The notes under the pieces were generated by a model, which had not been told where the DNA came from, ran no database searches, and saw only the letters and a program-made list of their open reading frames with translations. A stretch of DNA of 64,000 nucleotides from Streptomyces camponoticapitis. Lineage in GTDB: Bacteria; Actinomycetota; Actinomycetes; Streptomycetales; Streptomycetaceae. The stretch spans positions 62,001-126,000 of the forward strand of contig NZ_BMMV01000022.1 of NCBI RefSeq assembly GCF_014646115.1, given 5' to 3'. The position numbers were made by a program, and so were the translations under genes. Position 1 is the stretch's first letter. Each line of letters begins with the position of its first letter. Positions 1 to 8,138 of this stretch are shown here, in pieces.

Positions 1-1
1 G

Positions 2-46
2 CGCGTTTCGGACAGTGTCGAGGTGTACGGCCCCGACGCGGAGTGA
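2..46 (+). CDS. C-terminal tail of a ferredoxin (partial)
   Basis: Only the last 14 codons and a TGA stop are present, reading RVSDSVEVYGPDAE; the gene starts outside the window. From memory, this tail matches the end of the small ferredoxin that lies beside trmI in many Streptomyces, a single-cluster electron carrier. The cluster-binding cysteines would be upstream and cannot be checked here. The assignment rests on the tail and its position only. Confidence 0.5.
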   Translation, partial: RVSDSVEVYGPDAE

Positions 47-121
47 GCCTCCCCCGGGGCTCATGATTCCGAGGTTACGCCGTCGGCGCTGCCGACGTTA
101 AGGCCGCACGAGGTGGGCCGG

Positions 122-715
122 TCAGACGCTCCGCGACTCGCTGCGGCCGTCCTCGCTCCGTACGAAGGCGCCGTTCTCCCACTCCCAGGACGGGCTCCGC
201 TCCTCGTCGGGGCAGCAGCCCGGTACGTCGGGCCCCGAGTAGCCGAGCAGCCTGGCCCGGACGACGCCGTCGCGTATCTCCAGGTCCGCCACGCTCTGCC
301 GGTCGGCCGGGTCCACCAGCGTCGCGACGATACGGGGGGCCCCGGCGTCCTTCGTCCCCGTGAGGACGTACACCCCGGTCGGCGGGGTGCCGGAGCCGGC
401 GTCGCAGCGGGCGGCGGCCACGGTCTCCGGATTGGCGTCGCCGTCGAGGTCTCCGACGGCTTCCTTCGTGACCAGCGCTTTCGCGCCACCGCACTCCAGC
501 GGGAAGTCCACGGCCGCGGTGTCCGGGGCGGGCAGCGGGGCGGCGTTCGGAGCGGTGCGTCCGGTGGGCTCGGAACCCGGCTGGCCGGCCGTGGCGGCAT
601 CGGGCTGGAGCAGACCGGCGAGGGCCACCACGGCGGCCATCGCGGTGGCCGTGGCGAGCCAGTGCACCGGACGCGGCTGGGTGTGCGCGAGGTCCGGGAC
701 GTCGGAGATCTGCAC
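122..715 (-). CDS. Secreted or membrane-anchored hypothetical protein with an FG-GAP-like loop
   Basis: A 197-residue protein. I chose the GTG at 713-715 because AGGAG (complement of 723-727) sits 7 nt upstream; an in-frame ATG at 769 has no such site. The N-terminus has one hydrophobic segment at about residues 18-37 ending in an Ala-rich AATA stretch, so it is either a cleaved signal peptide or a single anchor. The mature part has a Pro/Ala-rich linker, then GDLDGDANPETV, which resembles the calcium-binding loop of FG-GAP repeats. Five cysteines (CGG, RCD, GCC) lie in the exported part and could form disulfides. No enzyme motif is seen. It lies downstream of trmI on the same strand but beyond a strong hairpin, so it is probably transcribed separately. 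Confidence 0.7.
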   Translation of the reverse strand: MQISDVPDLAHTQPRPVHWLATATAMAAVVALAGLLQPDAATAGQPGSEPTGRTAPNAAPLPAPDTAAVDFPLECGGAKALVTKEAVGDLDGDANPETVAAARCDAGSGTPPTGVYVLTGTKDAGAPRIVATLVDPADRQSVADLEIRDGVVRARLLGYSGPDVPGCCPDEERSPSWEWENGAFVRSEDGRSESRSV

Positions 716-815
716 GCGGTGACTCCTGTGAAGGCGGTGCCGGTGGGGGTGGCGTGAATGGTGCCACACGTCACAGTGCGGCGGAACAGCGGGGTCCGTA
801 AGGCCAACGTAAAGA

Positions 816-862
816 CGCCGCCGCCGAGTTCGCGTCGGACGGACGTGAACTCGGCGGCGGCG
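816..862 (-). terminator. Hairpin terminator after trmI
   Basis: A 16-bp perfect inverted repeat (816-831 with 847-862) with a 15-nt loop lies 70 bp beyond the trmI stop. It probably ends trmI transcription. There is no T-run, as is usual in Streptomyces. Confidence 0.65.
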
Positions 863-932
863 CTGTCGTGTTGCGCCCCTCGCGCGGTCCGGTCTGCCGG
901 ACGCGACCCGCGGTCTCGAAGGTGACGCGGGC

Positions 933-1835
933 TCAGCCTCGGGAGCCGCTGCCGCTTCCCGGGCCGTCGTAGTCCTCGCCGTACGCGCCCTTGGAGGGGC
1001 GGCGGCGGCGCAGGGGCGGCTCCACGCCGTCGGCGAGACGGCGGGCGGTGATCAGGAAGCCGGTGTGGCCGATCATGCGGTGGTCCGGGCGTACGGCGAG
1101 TCCCTCGACGTGCCAGTTGCGGACCATCGACTCCCAGGCGGCGGGCTCGTTGAACGAGCCGTGCTCCCGGATCGTCTCGACCGTGCGGGCGAGCTGGGTG
1201 GTGGTGGCGACGTACGCGCAGAGGATGCCGCCGGGCACGAGCGCCTTCGACACCGGCTCGACGCACTCCCAGGGCGCGAGCATGTCGAGGACGACCCTGT
1301 CCACCTCGGTGTCGACGAGATTGTCCTGGAGGTCGCCGACCGTGAGCTGCCAGGCCGGGTGCGGGCCGCCGAAGTAGCGCTCCACGTTCTGCCGGGCGAT
1401 GTCCGCGAAGTCCTCGCGGCGCTCGTAGGAGTGCAGCATGCCCTGATCGCCGATGGCGCGCAGCAGGAAGCTGCTGAGCGAGCCCGATCCCACTCCGGCC
1501 TCGACGATGCGAGCTCCGGGGAAGATGTCGGCGAAGGCCAGGATCTGGCCCGCGTCCTTGGGGTAGACCACGGCGGCGCCGCGGGGCATGGACAGGACGT
1601 AGTCGGGGAGCAGGGGGCGCAGCGCGAGGTAGGCGACGTTTCCCGTGGTGCGGACAACACTGCCCTCGGGAGCACCGATCAGCTCGTCATGGGGGAAGGA
1701 ACCCTTGTGGGTGTGGAAATTCTTCCCCGCTTCGAGCGTGAAGGTGTAGTGGCGTCCCTTGGGGTCGGTGAGCTGGACCTGGTCCCCGACCTTGAAGGGG
1801 CCGCGACGACGGGCGGCACCGGTCGGTTCGGACAT
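933..1835 (-). CDS. trmI: tRNA (adenine-N1)-methyltransferase TrmI
   Basis: A 300-residue class I SAM methyltransferase that makes m1A58 in the T-loop of tRNAs, working as a homotetramer in the cytoplasm. The N-terminal beta domain (GPFKVGDQVQLTDPKGRHYT) is typical of the family. The SAM-binding motif EAGVGSGSLS lies at about residue 111, and the D-x-P-like catalytic loop reads LDMLAPWE (family consensus is usually LDxPxPW). The C-terminus is basic (RRRRPSKG), suited to RNA contact. Length and order match actinobacterial TrmI. The ATG start has no strong ribosome-binding site. Its position beside the M50 protease and RecB-like nuclease is the conserved Streptomyces arrangement next to the proteasome region. 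Confidence 0.93.
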   Translation of the reverse strand: MSEPTGAARRRGPFKVGDQVQLTDPKGRHYTFTLEAGKNFHTHKGSFPHDELIGAPEGSVVRTTGNVAYLALRPLLPDYVLSMPRGAAVVYPKDAGQILAFADIFPGARIVEAGVGSGSLSSFLLRAIGDQGMLHSYERREDFADIARQNVERYFGGPHPAWQLTVGDLQDNLVDTEVDRVVLDMLAPWECVEPVSKALVPGGILCAYVATTTQLARTVETIREHGSFNEPAAWESMVRNWHVEGLAVRPDHRMIGHTGFLITARRLADGVEPPLRRRRPSKGAYGEDYDGPGSGSGSRG

Positions 1836-1888
1836 GCGGTCAGACTACCTGCTCCGTTTGGGCCTTCCTCACCTGGCTTGACCCGGCT

Positions 1889-3136
1889 TCATTTGCTGTC
1901 GGGCCTGGCCATCGCGGCGACGAAGGCGCGTTCCACGTCGGCCGTCGACAGGACTCCGTAGATCTCTCCGCTCTCCTCGACGACCAGGTACTCGGTGGCG
2001 GGGTTGGCCCTGAGACGGTCGAGGAGCGCCTCTCCGGCGAGTTCGGCGGGGACCTTCATCCCGTCGGTGAGGTCCTGGGCGAGGCCGCTCACGGCGACCC
2101 AGGGGCGGCGGTGGGTCGGGACGCCGACGATGGCCGCCTCGCGGACGAGTGCGGTCGGTTCGCCCTGGCCGTCGACGACGACCAGCGCGCGGGCTCCGGC
2201 CTCGTTGGCACGGCGCAGCGCCTCGGAGAGCGGGGTGGCCGACTCGACGGGGACGGCGCGCCGGGTGAGGGCGCGGGCCCGCAGGTCGGGCAGGTGTTCG
2301 CGCAGGCGGGCCATCCGCAGGCTGTTGCCGGCGCCGGTCCAGATGATCGCGGCGAGGATGGCCGCGAGGAGCGCGTCGGTGACGGTCTCGACGCCCCCGA
2401 CGTCCTTCGTGGAGTTGCCGAGCGCACCGGTGTGGGTGAGCAGCGGCAGGCCGATCAGCACGGCGACCGCGAGTGCCCTGCCGACCCAGGCGGCGGCGAC
2501 GGTGCCCGCCATGGGCTTGCCGGTGATCTTCCAGACGACGGCCCGCAGCATCCGGCCGCCGTCGAGCGGCAGACCGGGCAGCAGATTGAAGGCGGCGACG
2601 ATGAGGTTGGAGATCATCAGGCCGGCGAGCAGGACACCGGGCACGGTGCCGGGCTCCACGGCCATCATCGTGAGGTAGAAGAAGCCCGCGAGGACCAGTG
2701 AGAGCAGGGGGCCGACGAAGGCCAGCATGAATTCGCGGCCGGGCGTCTCCGACTCCTTCTCGATCTCGGAGACGCCGCCGAAGAACTGGAGCTGGATACG
2801 GCGGACGGGGAGTTTGTAGCGCAGCGCGACGACCGTGTGGGCCAGTTCGTGGACCAGTACGGAGGCGTAGAAGGCGACGGCGAAGAAGAGCGCGACGAGA
2901 TAGCGGACACCGCCGAGCTCGGGCAGCACCCGGTCGAGCTGGCCGCCGAAGACCCAGGTGATGAGGGCTGCCACCAGGAACCAGCTGGGGGCGACGTACA
3001 CGGGCACGCCGAAGGGACGGCCCATCAGGATCCCGCCGCCGGGGTCTTCGGGCCGCTTCCGCTTGCCGCCGGGGGGCGCGTCCTCAGGACCGGACCGCGG
3101 CCTCCTGCTCTCGCCGCTCTCGTCGTCCTTTTTCAC
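1889..3136 (-). CDS. Site-2 protease family (M50) zinc metalloprotease with CBS domains
   Basis: An intramembrane protease of the S2P/SpoIVFB type that cuts membrane-embedded regulators such as anti-sigma factors; its substrate is unknown. The start is taken as GTG at 3134-3136, since AAGGGA (complement 3141-3146) precedes it; the upstream ATG at 3175 has no ribosome site. That gives 415 residues. The zinc motif HELAH lies in a membrane segment, the third ligand motif is LPGLPLDGGRML, and about six hydrophobic helices are visible. The last 120 residues form a CBS pair (RAVPVESATPL through EIYGVLSTADVERAF), which may sense adenine nucleotides. The N-terminus is a charged, low-complexity tail. 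It is separated from trmI by 53 bp on the same strand and may share a transcript. Confidence 0.9.
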   Translation of the reverse strand: MKKDDESGESRRPRSGPEDAPPGGKRKRPEDPGGGILMGRPFGVPVYVAPSWFLVAALITWVFGGQLDRVLPELGGVRYLVALFFAVAFYASVLVHELAHTVVALRYKLPVRRIQLQFFGGVSEIEKESETPGREFMLAFVGPLLSLVLAGFFYLTMMAVEPGTVPGVLLAGLMISNLIVAAFNLLPGLPLDGGRMLRAVVWKITGKPMAGTVAAAWVGRALAVAVLIGLPLLTHTGALGNSTKDVGGVETVTDALLAAILAAIIWTGAGNSLRMARLREHLPDLRARALTRRAVPVESATPLSEALRRANEAGARALVVVDGQGEPTALVREAAIVGVPTHRRPWVAVSGLAQDLTDGMKVPAELAGEALLDRLRANPATEYLVVEESGEIYGVLSTADVERAFVAAMARPDSK

Positions 3137-3244
3137 GTCGTCCCTTCGTTGCGGCACCGTCGCTCGCTCGATCATGCTGTTCGCGAGGGTCTTGCGTCGA
3201 TGGTATTCCGCTCGCTGTCAGTGGCGGGCCGTAGGGTCTGCGTC

Positions 3245-4159
3245 ATGAGTACGAGTCAGCAGCCCACTTCGCTGTCGCCGTCGCGTGCGAGCGACTTCAT
3301 GCAGTGCCCCCTGCTGTACCGGTTCCGGGTGATCGACAAGCTGCCGGAGAAGCCGAGTGAGGCGGCGACCCGGGGGACGCTGGTGCACGCGGTGCTGGAG
3401 AGGCTGTTCGACGACCCCGCTGTCGAGCGTACGGCTCCGCGGGCGAGGTCGATGGTTCCCGGGCAGTGGGACCGGCTGCTGGAGTCGAGACCGGAGCTGG
3501 GCGAGCTGTTCGCCGGGGACGAGGGGGGCGAGCGGCTGACGGGCTGGCTCTCGGAGGCCGAGCGGCTGGTCGAGCGGTGGTTCTCGCTGGAGGATCCGAC
3601 GCGGCTGGAGCCGGCCGAGCGCGAGCTGTTCGTGGAGACGGAGCTGGAGTCTGGGCTGCGGCTGCGCGGGGTGATCGACCGGGTCGATGTGGCGCCGTCG
3701 GGCGAGGTGCGCATCGTCGACTACAAGACGGGGAAGGCGCCGCGGCCGGAGTACTCGGAGGGCGCGCTGTTCCAGATGAAGTTCTACGCGCTGGTGATCT
3801 GGCGGCTCAAGCGGGTGGTGCCGCGCCGGCTCCAGCTGGTCTATCTGGGCAGCGGCGACGTGCTGACGTACGACCCGGTCGAGGCCGACCTGGAGCGCGT
3901 GGAGCGCAAGCTCCTGGCGCTCTGGGAGGCGATCAGGCAGGCCACGGAGACGGGCGACTGGCGGCCGCGGCCGACGAAGCTGTGCGGCTGGTGCGACCAC
4001 CGGTCGGTGTGCCCGGAGTTCGGGGGCACCCCGCCGGTGTATCCGCTGACGGTGCCGCCGCAGGGCGCCGGCCCGCTGCCCGCTCCCGAGGCGGCCGGCG
4101 CTCCCGAGGGGCTTCCCGCTCCCGGATCGGCCGCTCCCGGGCCGGCCCAGGGGGTCTAG
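3245..4159 (+). CDS. RecB family nuclease, PD-(D/E)XK superfamily
   Basis: A 304-residue stand-alone nuclease of the RecB C-terminal/Cas4-like fold (PDDEXK_1), acting on DNA. It starts SLSPSRASDFMQCPLLYRFR, the usual family opening with the first cluster-type cysteine. The active site is visible as GVIDRVDV followed by EVRIVDYKTGK (D...D-x-K). A C-terminal cysteine group KLCGWCDHRSVCPEF completes a probable 4-cysteine Fe-S site, as in AddB and Cas4. The tail is Pro/Ala-rich and disordered. No helicase partner lies next to it. It is divergent from the M50 gene with about 110 bp between them. The start ATG has only a weak ribosome site. Confidence 0.88.
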   Translation: MSTSQQPTSLSPSRASDFMQCPLLYRFRVIDKLPEKPSEAATRGTLVHAVLERLFDDPAVERTAPRARSMVPGQWDRLLESRPELGELFAGDEGGERLTGWLSEAERLVERWFSLEDPTRLEPAERELFVETELESGLRLRGVIDRVDVAPSGEVRIVDYKTGKAPRPEYSEGALFQMKFYALVIWRLKRVVPRRLQLVYLGSGDVLTYDPVEADLERVERKLLALWEAIRQATETGDWRPRPTKLCGWCDHRSVCPEFGGTPPVYPLTVPPQGAGPLPAPEAAGAPEGLPAPGSAAPGPAQGV

Positions 4160-4386
4160 GCGGTGTCTTGTCGATCAGGCCGGAGCAGGGGGCGCCCGCC
4201 GCGGTAGCGGCTGGTGTCTCGTCGGCGCGTGCGACCGACGACAACGCGGCGGGCGGGCGTGCCAGGGACCGCGAGTCCGGCAGGATCGGCGAGAGCCCCC
4301 CAGAGCCGGCGGCGTGTGCCCGCTGGGGTCGCGGCCGGGCGCTCAGGGCAGAATGGACCGGGATCAGTCCCACCGAAGGAGATCCC

Positions 4387-5058
4387 GTGGCCATCCGCGT
4401 CCTACTGGTCGACGACCAGCCACTCCTGCGCACCGGCTTCCGGATGATCCTGGAGGCCGAGCAGGACATCGCCGTCGTCGGCGAGGCCGGGGACGGCCTC
4501 CAGGCGATCGACCAGGTCCGGGCGCTCCAGCCCGATGTCGTACTGATGGACATCCGGATGCCGCGGATGGACGGCGTCGAGGCGACCCGTCAGATCACCG
4601 GTCCCGGAAAGGACGGCCCGGCGAAGGTGCTGGTGCTGACCACCTTCGACCTGGACGAGTACGTGGTGGAGGCGCTGCGCGCCGGGGCCAGCGGCTTTCT
4701 GCTCAAGGACGCGCCCGCCAACGAGTTGGTGCAGGCGATCCGGGTGGTGGCCGCCGGTGAGGCGATGCTGGCGCCGAGCATCACCCGCAGGCTGCTCGAC
4801 AAGTACGCGGACCATCTGCCGTCCGGCGAGGAGCAGGTGCCGGACACCCTGCACACGCTGACCGAGCGCGAGGTGGAGGTCCTCAAGCTGGTGGCACGCG
4901 GGCTGTCCAACGCGGAGATCGCCGCGGACCTCTTCGTGAGCGAGACGACGGTCAAGACGCATGTGGGTCATGTGCTCACGAAGCTGAGCCTGCGCGACCG
5001 CGTCCAGGCGGCCGTGTACGCGTACGAGAGCGGTCTGGTCCGTCCCGGCGCCCAGTAG
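4387..5058 (+). CDS. NarL/FixJ (LuxR) family response regulator, orphan
   Basis: A 223-residue two-component regulator. The receiver domain has the acidic pair DD at residues 9-10 and the phospho-acceptor D55 in VVLMDIRMPRMDG, with the conserved K in GFLLKDAP. The C-terminal LuxR helix-turn-helix is at about residues 155-215 (LTEREVEVLKLVARGLSNAE). The GTG start has GAAGGAGA 5 nt upstream. No histidine kinase gene lies next to it: the preceding gene is the nuclease and the following one is an ABC binding protein on the other strand, so its kinase must be elsewhere. A 20-bp hairpin ends the transcript. Its target genes cannot be deduced from the sequence. Confidence 0.92.
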   Translation: MAIRVLLVDDQPLLRTGFRMILEAEQDIAVVGEAGDGLQAIDQVRALQPDVVLMDIRMPRMDGVEATRQITGPGKDGPAKVLVLTTFDLDEYVVEALRAGASGFLLKDAPANELVQAIRVVAAGEAMLAPSITRRLLDKYADHLPSGEEQVPDTLHTLTEREVEVLKLVARGLSNAEIAADLFVSETTVKTHVGHVLTKLSLRDRVQAAVYAYESGLVRPGAQ

Positions 5059-5096
5059 GCCGGCGGCCCGCGAGGACGTACGGGAGAGGTACGAGA

Positions 5097-5139
5097 ACGA
5101 GAGGTCCCCGGCATCGGTGCGATGCCGGGGACCTCTCGT
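5097..5139. terminator. Bidirectional terminator between convergent genes
   Basis: A perfect stem of 20 bp (5097-5116 with 5120-5139) and a 3-nt loop lies midway between the response regulator stop and the stop of the convergent binding-protein gene. It can serve both strands. Confidence 0.85.
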
Positions 5140-5158
5140 ATGACGGCTGTCGGGCCGG

Positions 5159-6763
5159 TCAGACCGCGCTGCCGGTGCCCAGCTCCCAGAGCAGCAGTTC
5201 GCCCGAGGGGTTGAGGGCCCACTCGACACCGGAGATGTCGTCGGCGGCGGCGACGTACTGCTTGCCCTGCCAGAGCGGCAGCACCGGTACGTCCTCGGCC
5301 ACGATGTCCTGCATCTCGGAGAAGGCACTGGCCGCGGCGCTGCGCTCGGCCTCGCTGCGCGACTGCGGGATCAGTTCCTTGATCACCTTCGGGTTCGCGT
5401 ACGGCGCGTTGAGGAAGTTGTCCTCGTCGAGGAAGGGCGCGATGTAGTTGTCCGGGTCCGGGAAGTCGGGGAACCAGCCCATGCCGTAGACGGTGTACTC
5501 ACCGCGCGTCTGGGCGGGGCGGAACTTGGACCACACGGCGCCCTTGGTGTCGACCTGGAAGAGTCCGCTGGAGTTGAGCTGCTCCTTGAGCATCTCGAAC
5601 TCCTTGGCGGTGGCCTCGCCGTAGTGGTCGGTGGTGTAGTGCATGGTGAACTTCACCGGCGTCTCCACACCGGCGTCTTCGAGGAACTTCGCGGCCTCGG
5701 CCCGGTTCGGCTCCCCGTACTTGTTGAAGAACGAGTTGGTGTGGGCCGTGATGGTCGCCGGGATGAGCGAGTAGAGCGGCTCGGCCGTGGCGCCGTACAC
5801 CTCGGAGGCGATCTGGCCGCGGTCCACGAGGGAGGCGACGGCCTGGCGTACGGCCTTCTCCTTGCCCACCGGCTCGTCGGTGTCGAAGGCGAGGTAGCGG
5901 ATCTCCAGACCCGGCATCTCGGTGAGCTCGACGCTGTCCTTGGGCTTCGCGGTCATCTCCTCGATCTGACCGGGCGCCATGGTGCGGGCCATCACGTCGA
6001 TCTCACCGGAGTCCAGGGCCTTGCCCATGGCCGCGGCGTCGGGGTAGGAGCGCAGTTCGACCTTGCTGTTGCGGAGCTTGAGGTCGCCCTTGTACGAGTC
6101 GTTCTTGGTGAAGACCGCCTTGACGATCTTGCCGTCCTTCACCTCGGCGTCGAACTTGTACGGGCCCGAGCCGTTCACGCCGAAGCCGTCGCGGAGCGTC
6201 TTGCCCTCGTACGACTCGGGGTCGACGATGCCGGCGACGGGCGTCGAGAGCTTGTACGGGAACGTCGCGTCGGGGGTCTTGAGGTGGAAGATGACCTCGG
6301 TGTCGCTGGGTGTCTCGATCGTGTCGATGTTCTTGAGCAGGCCCACCGCGCCGGCCTCGGAGTTGATGTCGATGACACGCTCGATGGAGAACTTCACGTC
6401 CTCCGAGGTGATGTCGGCGCCGCCGGCGAACTTCAGCCCGTCGCGCAGCTCGCAGCGGTAGCTCTCGTTCTGGTTGTCCGAGAACCGGCAGCTCGACGCG
6501 GCCTCGGGAACCGGGGCGCCGCCGCCGCGCGGGACGTGCATCAGCGTCTGGAGGGACTGGCGCAGGATGTTCCAGGAGCCAGTGTCGTACGCGAACGCCG
6601 GGTCCAGGGGCGCCGGGGACTCCTCGGTGGCGGTGAACTGGTCGGTGGTGCCCACGACTATGGCTTCACCGTCACCGGACGAGCCGTCCGAGCCGCCGCA
6701 GGCGACGAGCACCGGGGCGAGCAGACCGGCCACAACCGGCAGCACGAGACTCTTGCGCATCAT
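5159..6763 (-). CDS. ABC transporter substrate-binding lipoprotein, peptide/nickel family 5
   Basis: A 534-residue extracellular binding protein (SBP_bac_5, OppA/DppA type). The N-terminus MMRKSLVLPVVAGLLAPVLVAC carries a lipobox LVAC, so the mature protein is tethered to the outer face of the membrane by Cys22. The family core is seen in SEDVKFSIERVID and in WFPDFPDPDNYIAPFLDEDN near the C-terminus. It normally delivers oligopeptides or small ligands to two permeases and two ATPases, but none of these is next to it, so it is an orphan that must share another transporter or act as a sensor. It has a long upstream region (6764-7227). Ligand unknown. Confidence 0.9.
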   Translation of the reverse strand: MMRKSLVLPVVAGLLAPVLVACGGSDGSSGDGEAIVVGTTDQFTATEESPAPLDPAFAYDTGSWNILRQSLQTLMHVPRGGGAPVPEAASSCRFSDNQNESYRCELRDGLKFAGGADITSEDVKFSIERVIDINSEAGAVGLLKNIDTIETPSDTEVIFHLKTPDATFPYKLSTPVAGIVDPESYEGKTLRDGFGVNGSGPYKFDAEVKDGKIVKAVFTKNDSYKGDLKLRNSKVELRSYPDAAAMGKALDSGEIDVMARTMAPGQIEEMTAKPKDSVELTEMPGLEIRYLAFDTDEPVGKEKAVRQAVASLVDRGQIASEVYGATAEPLYSLIPATITAHTNSFFNKYGEPNRAEAAKFLEDAGVETPVKFTMHYTTDHYGEATAKEFEMLKEQLNSSGLFQVDTKGAVWSKFRPAQTRGEYTVYGMGWFPDFPDPDNYIAPFLDEDNFLNAPYANPKVIKELIPQSRSEAERSAAASAFSEMQDIVAEDVPVLPLWQGKQYVAAADDISGVEWALNPSGELLLWELGTGSAV

Positions 6764-7227
6764 CCTGGACGTACTCCCTCATCCGAACACCTTGCGATAC
6801 AACGGTGGTTGAGAATTTCGCGACGTGATTGACCGTCGGATCACACCATTGAGGCGGCGAACGTGTGGCGAAGTTCTCGCGATGAGGTTAGTCGGCGGGT
6901 GTGGACGTCCTGAACCGGGCCCACTTCGGGCGTAATCGCAAAGTGATCAGAGATTGCCGTGAAGCGGTATCAGGACGCCAGAATCATTCACACATCACTC
7001 CATAAAACCGGACACATGGGCGCCCGTAACGGCACGGTGAACGGGCAGACCAGGGGTGCTGAACGGGCAGACCCACCCCGGGCGGGGACACGGCGAGTGA
7101 CCAACATCACTCAGACGCCCGCCAGGGCTTCATGATCACGCCCACGGTGATCGACAAGCGTGTCCGAAATTACGAACACAAAGCCCCCGATTATCGATAG
7201 TTTCAGGGGCCACGGTCTGTATCGGTA
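6764..7227. other. Long intergenic region upstream of the binding lipoprotein
   Basis: These 464 bp contain no convincing gene. They hold the promoter of the binding-protein gene (minus strand) and the 3' flank of the HAD gene. Visible elements are a 14-nt direct repeat at 7038/7060, an inverted repeat GTGAT-N10-ATCAC at about 6825-6844, and an imperfect palindrome GTGTCCG-N6-CGAACAC at about 7159-7178. The AT content around 7160-7210 is unusually high for this genome. Confidence 0.5.
7038..7073. repeat. 14-nt direct repeat, candidate operator
   Basis: TGAACGGGCAGACC occurs at 7038-7051 and again at 7060-7073. The centres are 22 bp apart, close to two DNA turns, which would place two bound proteins on one DNA face. 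It lies about 300 bp upstream of the binding-protein start. Confidence 0.45.
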
Positions 7228-7929
7228 TCAGTGTTGATGCGTAATCAGACCGCGCAGAAATACCAGATCGACCTGTTCGAGAGACTCCACGATCACCCGT
7301 CCCGCGGCGGCCGCGATGGGCGCGACGGAGGGCACCGCGACCACCCGGCAGCCCGCCGCCTCGGCCGACGCCACACCGGTCGCCGTGTCCTCGATGACGG
7401 CGCATCTGGAAGGGGCGGCGCTCAGCCCGCGCGCGGCGAGCAGATACGGGTCGGGGTGCGGCTTGGTGTTCAGCACCTCGTCACCGGCCACGGTGAGCGA
7501 GAAGTGGTGGCGTCCCACGGACTCCAGCACCCGGTCAATGATGCGCCGGTGGGACGCGGAGACCAGGGCCGTGGGGACGCCGTGCCGGGCCAGCTCCGCG
7601 AGGAGCCTGGCGGCTCCGGGCATCAGCGGCACATCGGTGCCGATGCGCTCCTCGAAGCGGTCGTTGAGCAGCACGGTCAGCTCGGCGAGCGTGATGTCGG
7701 CGCCGGTGGCCTCGATGAGATAGCCGGCGCTCCTGGTCATCGGACCGCCGACGACGACGTCCCGCCAGGCGTCGTCCAGGGGGTGGCCGAGGTCCTTGAA
7801 GACCGCGACCTCCGTGTCCCACCAGAAGCCCTCGGTGTCGACCAGGGTGCCGTCCATGTCGAGAAGAACGGCCTGAAGGGCGGACCCTTCGGCCGTGCGG
7901 GTCATGGACGCGGGAACCGTACTGGTCAT
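7228..7929 (-). CDS. HAD superfamily phosphatase, beta-phosphoglucomutase/DhlB-like
   Basis: A 233-residue soluble hydrolase. Motif I is LLDMDGTLVDTE (nucleophile Asp and acid/base Asp), motif II is ALVSASH, motif III lysine is in NTKPHPDPYLLAA, and motif IV is VIEDTATGV. The cap is inserted between motifs I and II as in subfamily IA. It probably removes phosphate from a small sugar phosphate or similar metabolite, but the substrate cannot be told. The start is ATG 7927-7929 because GGAGGTG (complement 7936-7942) precedes it; the longer frame upstream lacks one. It lies 209 bp downstream of metH on the same strand, with its own possible operator in between. Confidence 0.9.
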   Translation of the reverse strand: MTSTVPASMTRTAEGSALQAVLLDMDGTLVDTEGFWWDTEVAVFKDLGHPLDDAWRDVVVGGPMTRSAGYLIEATGADITLAELTVLLNDRFEERIGTDVPLMPGAARLLAELARHGVPTALVSASHRRIIDRVLESVGRHHFSLTVAGDEVLNTKPHPDPYLLAARGLSAAPSRCAVIEDTATGVASAEAAGCRVVAVPSVAPIAAAAGRVIVESLEQVDLVFLRGLITHQH

Positions 7930-8007
7930 CCGGCACACCTCCGAGAGGGACGAGAAGGCCGGTCGCCTTTCCTGACGGGATTCCCGTCGGGTCCGGCAAC
8001 CGGCCTG

Positions 8008-8024
8008 CACTGGACCGACCAGTG
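8008..8024. promoter_or_regulatory. Perfect inverted repeat upstream of the HAD gene
   Basis: CACTGG-ACCGA-CCAGTG lies 79 bp upstream of the HAD start codon. A 6-5-6 perfect dyad at this distance suits a repressor or activator site. No regulator gene is adjacent. A short GC-rich hairpin at about 8091-8106 lies between it and metH and may end metH transcripts. Confidence 0.4.
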
Positions 8025-8138
8025 TACGGCTCGTCCTCGCGAAGCGCGCGGTCAGCGGCTTGTCGCGCCCTGTGGCGCGGTGGACGCGCGATCCGCGCGC
8101 CCCTGGACGGCGGCCTCGGTCACCGCCTCGGCCATGAC

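Noticed and set aside
61..1266. Long plus-strand frames covering the first genes
   Set aside because: They are GC-driven shadow frames without ribosome sites or family similarity; the minus-strand genes there have clear motifs.
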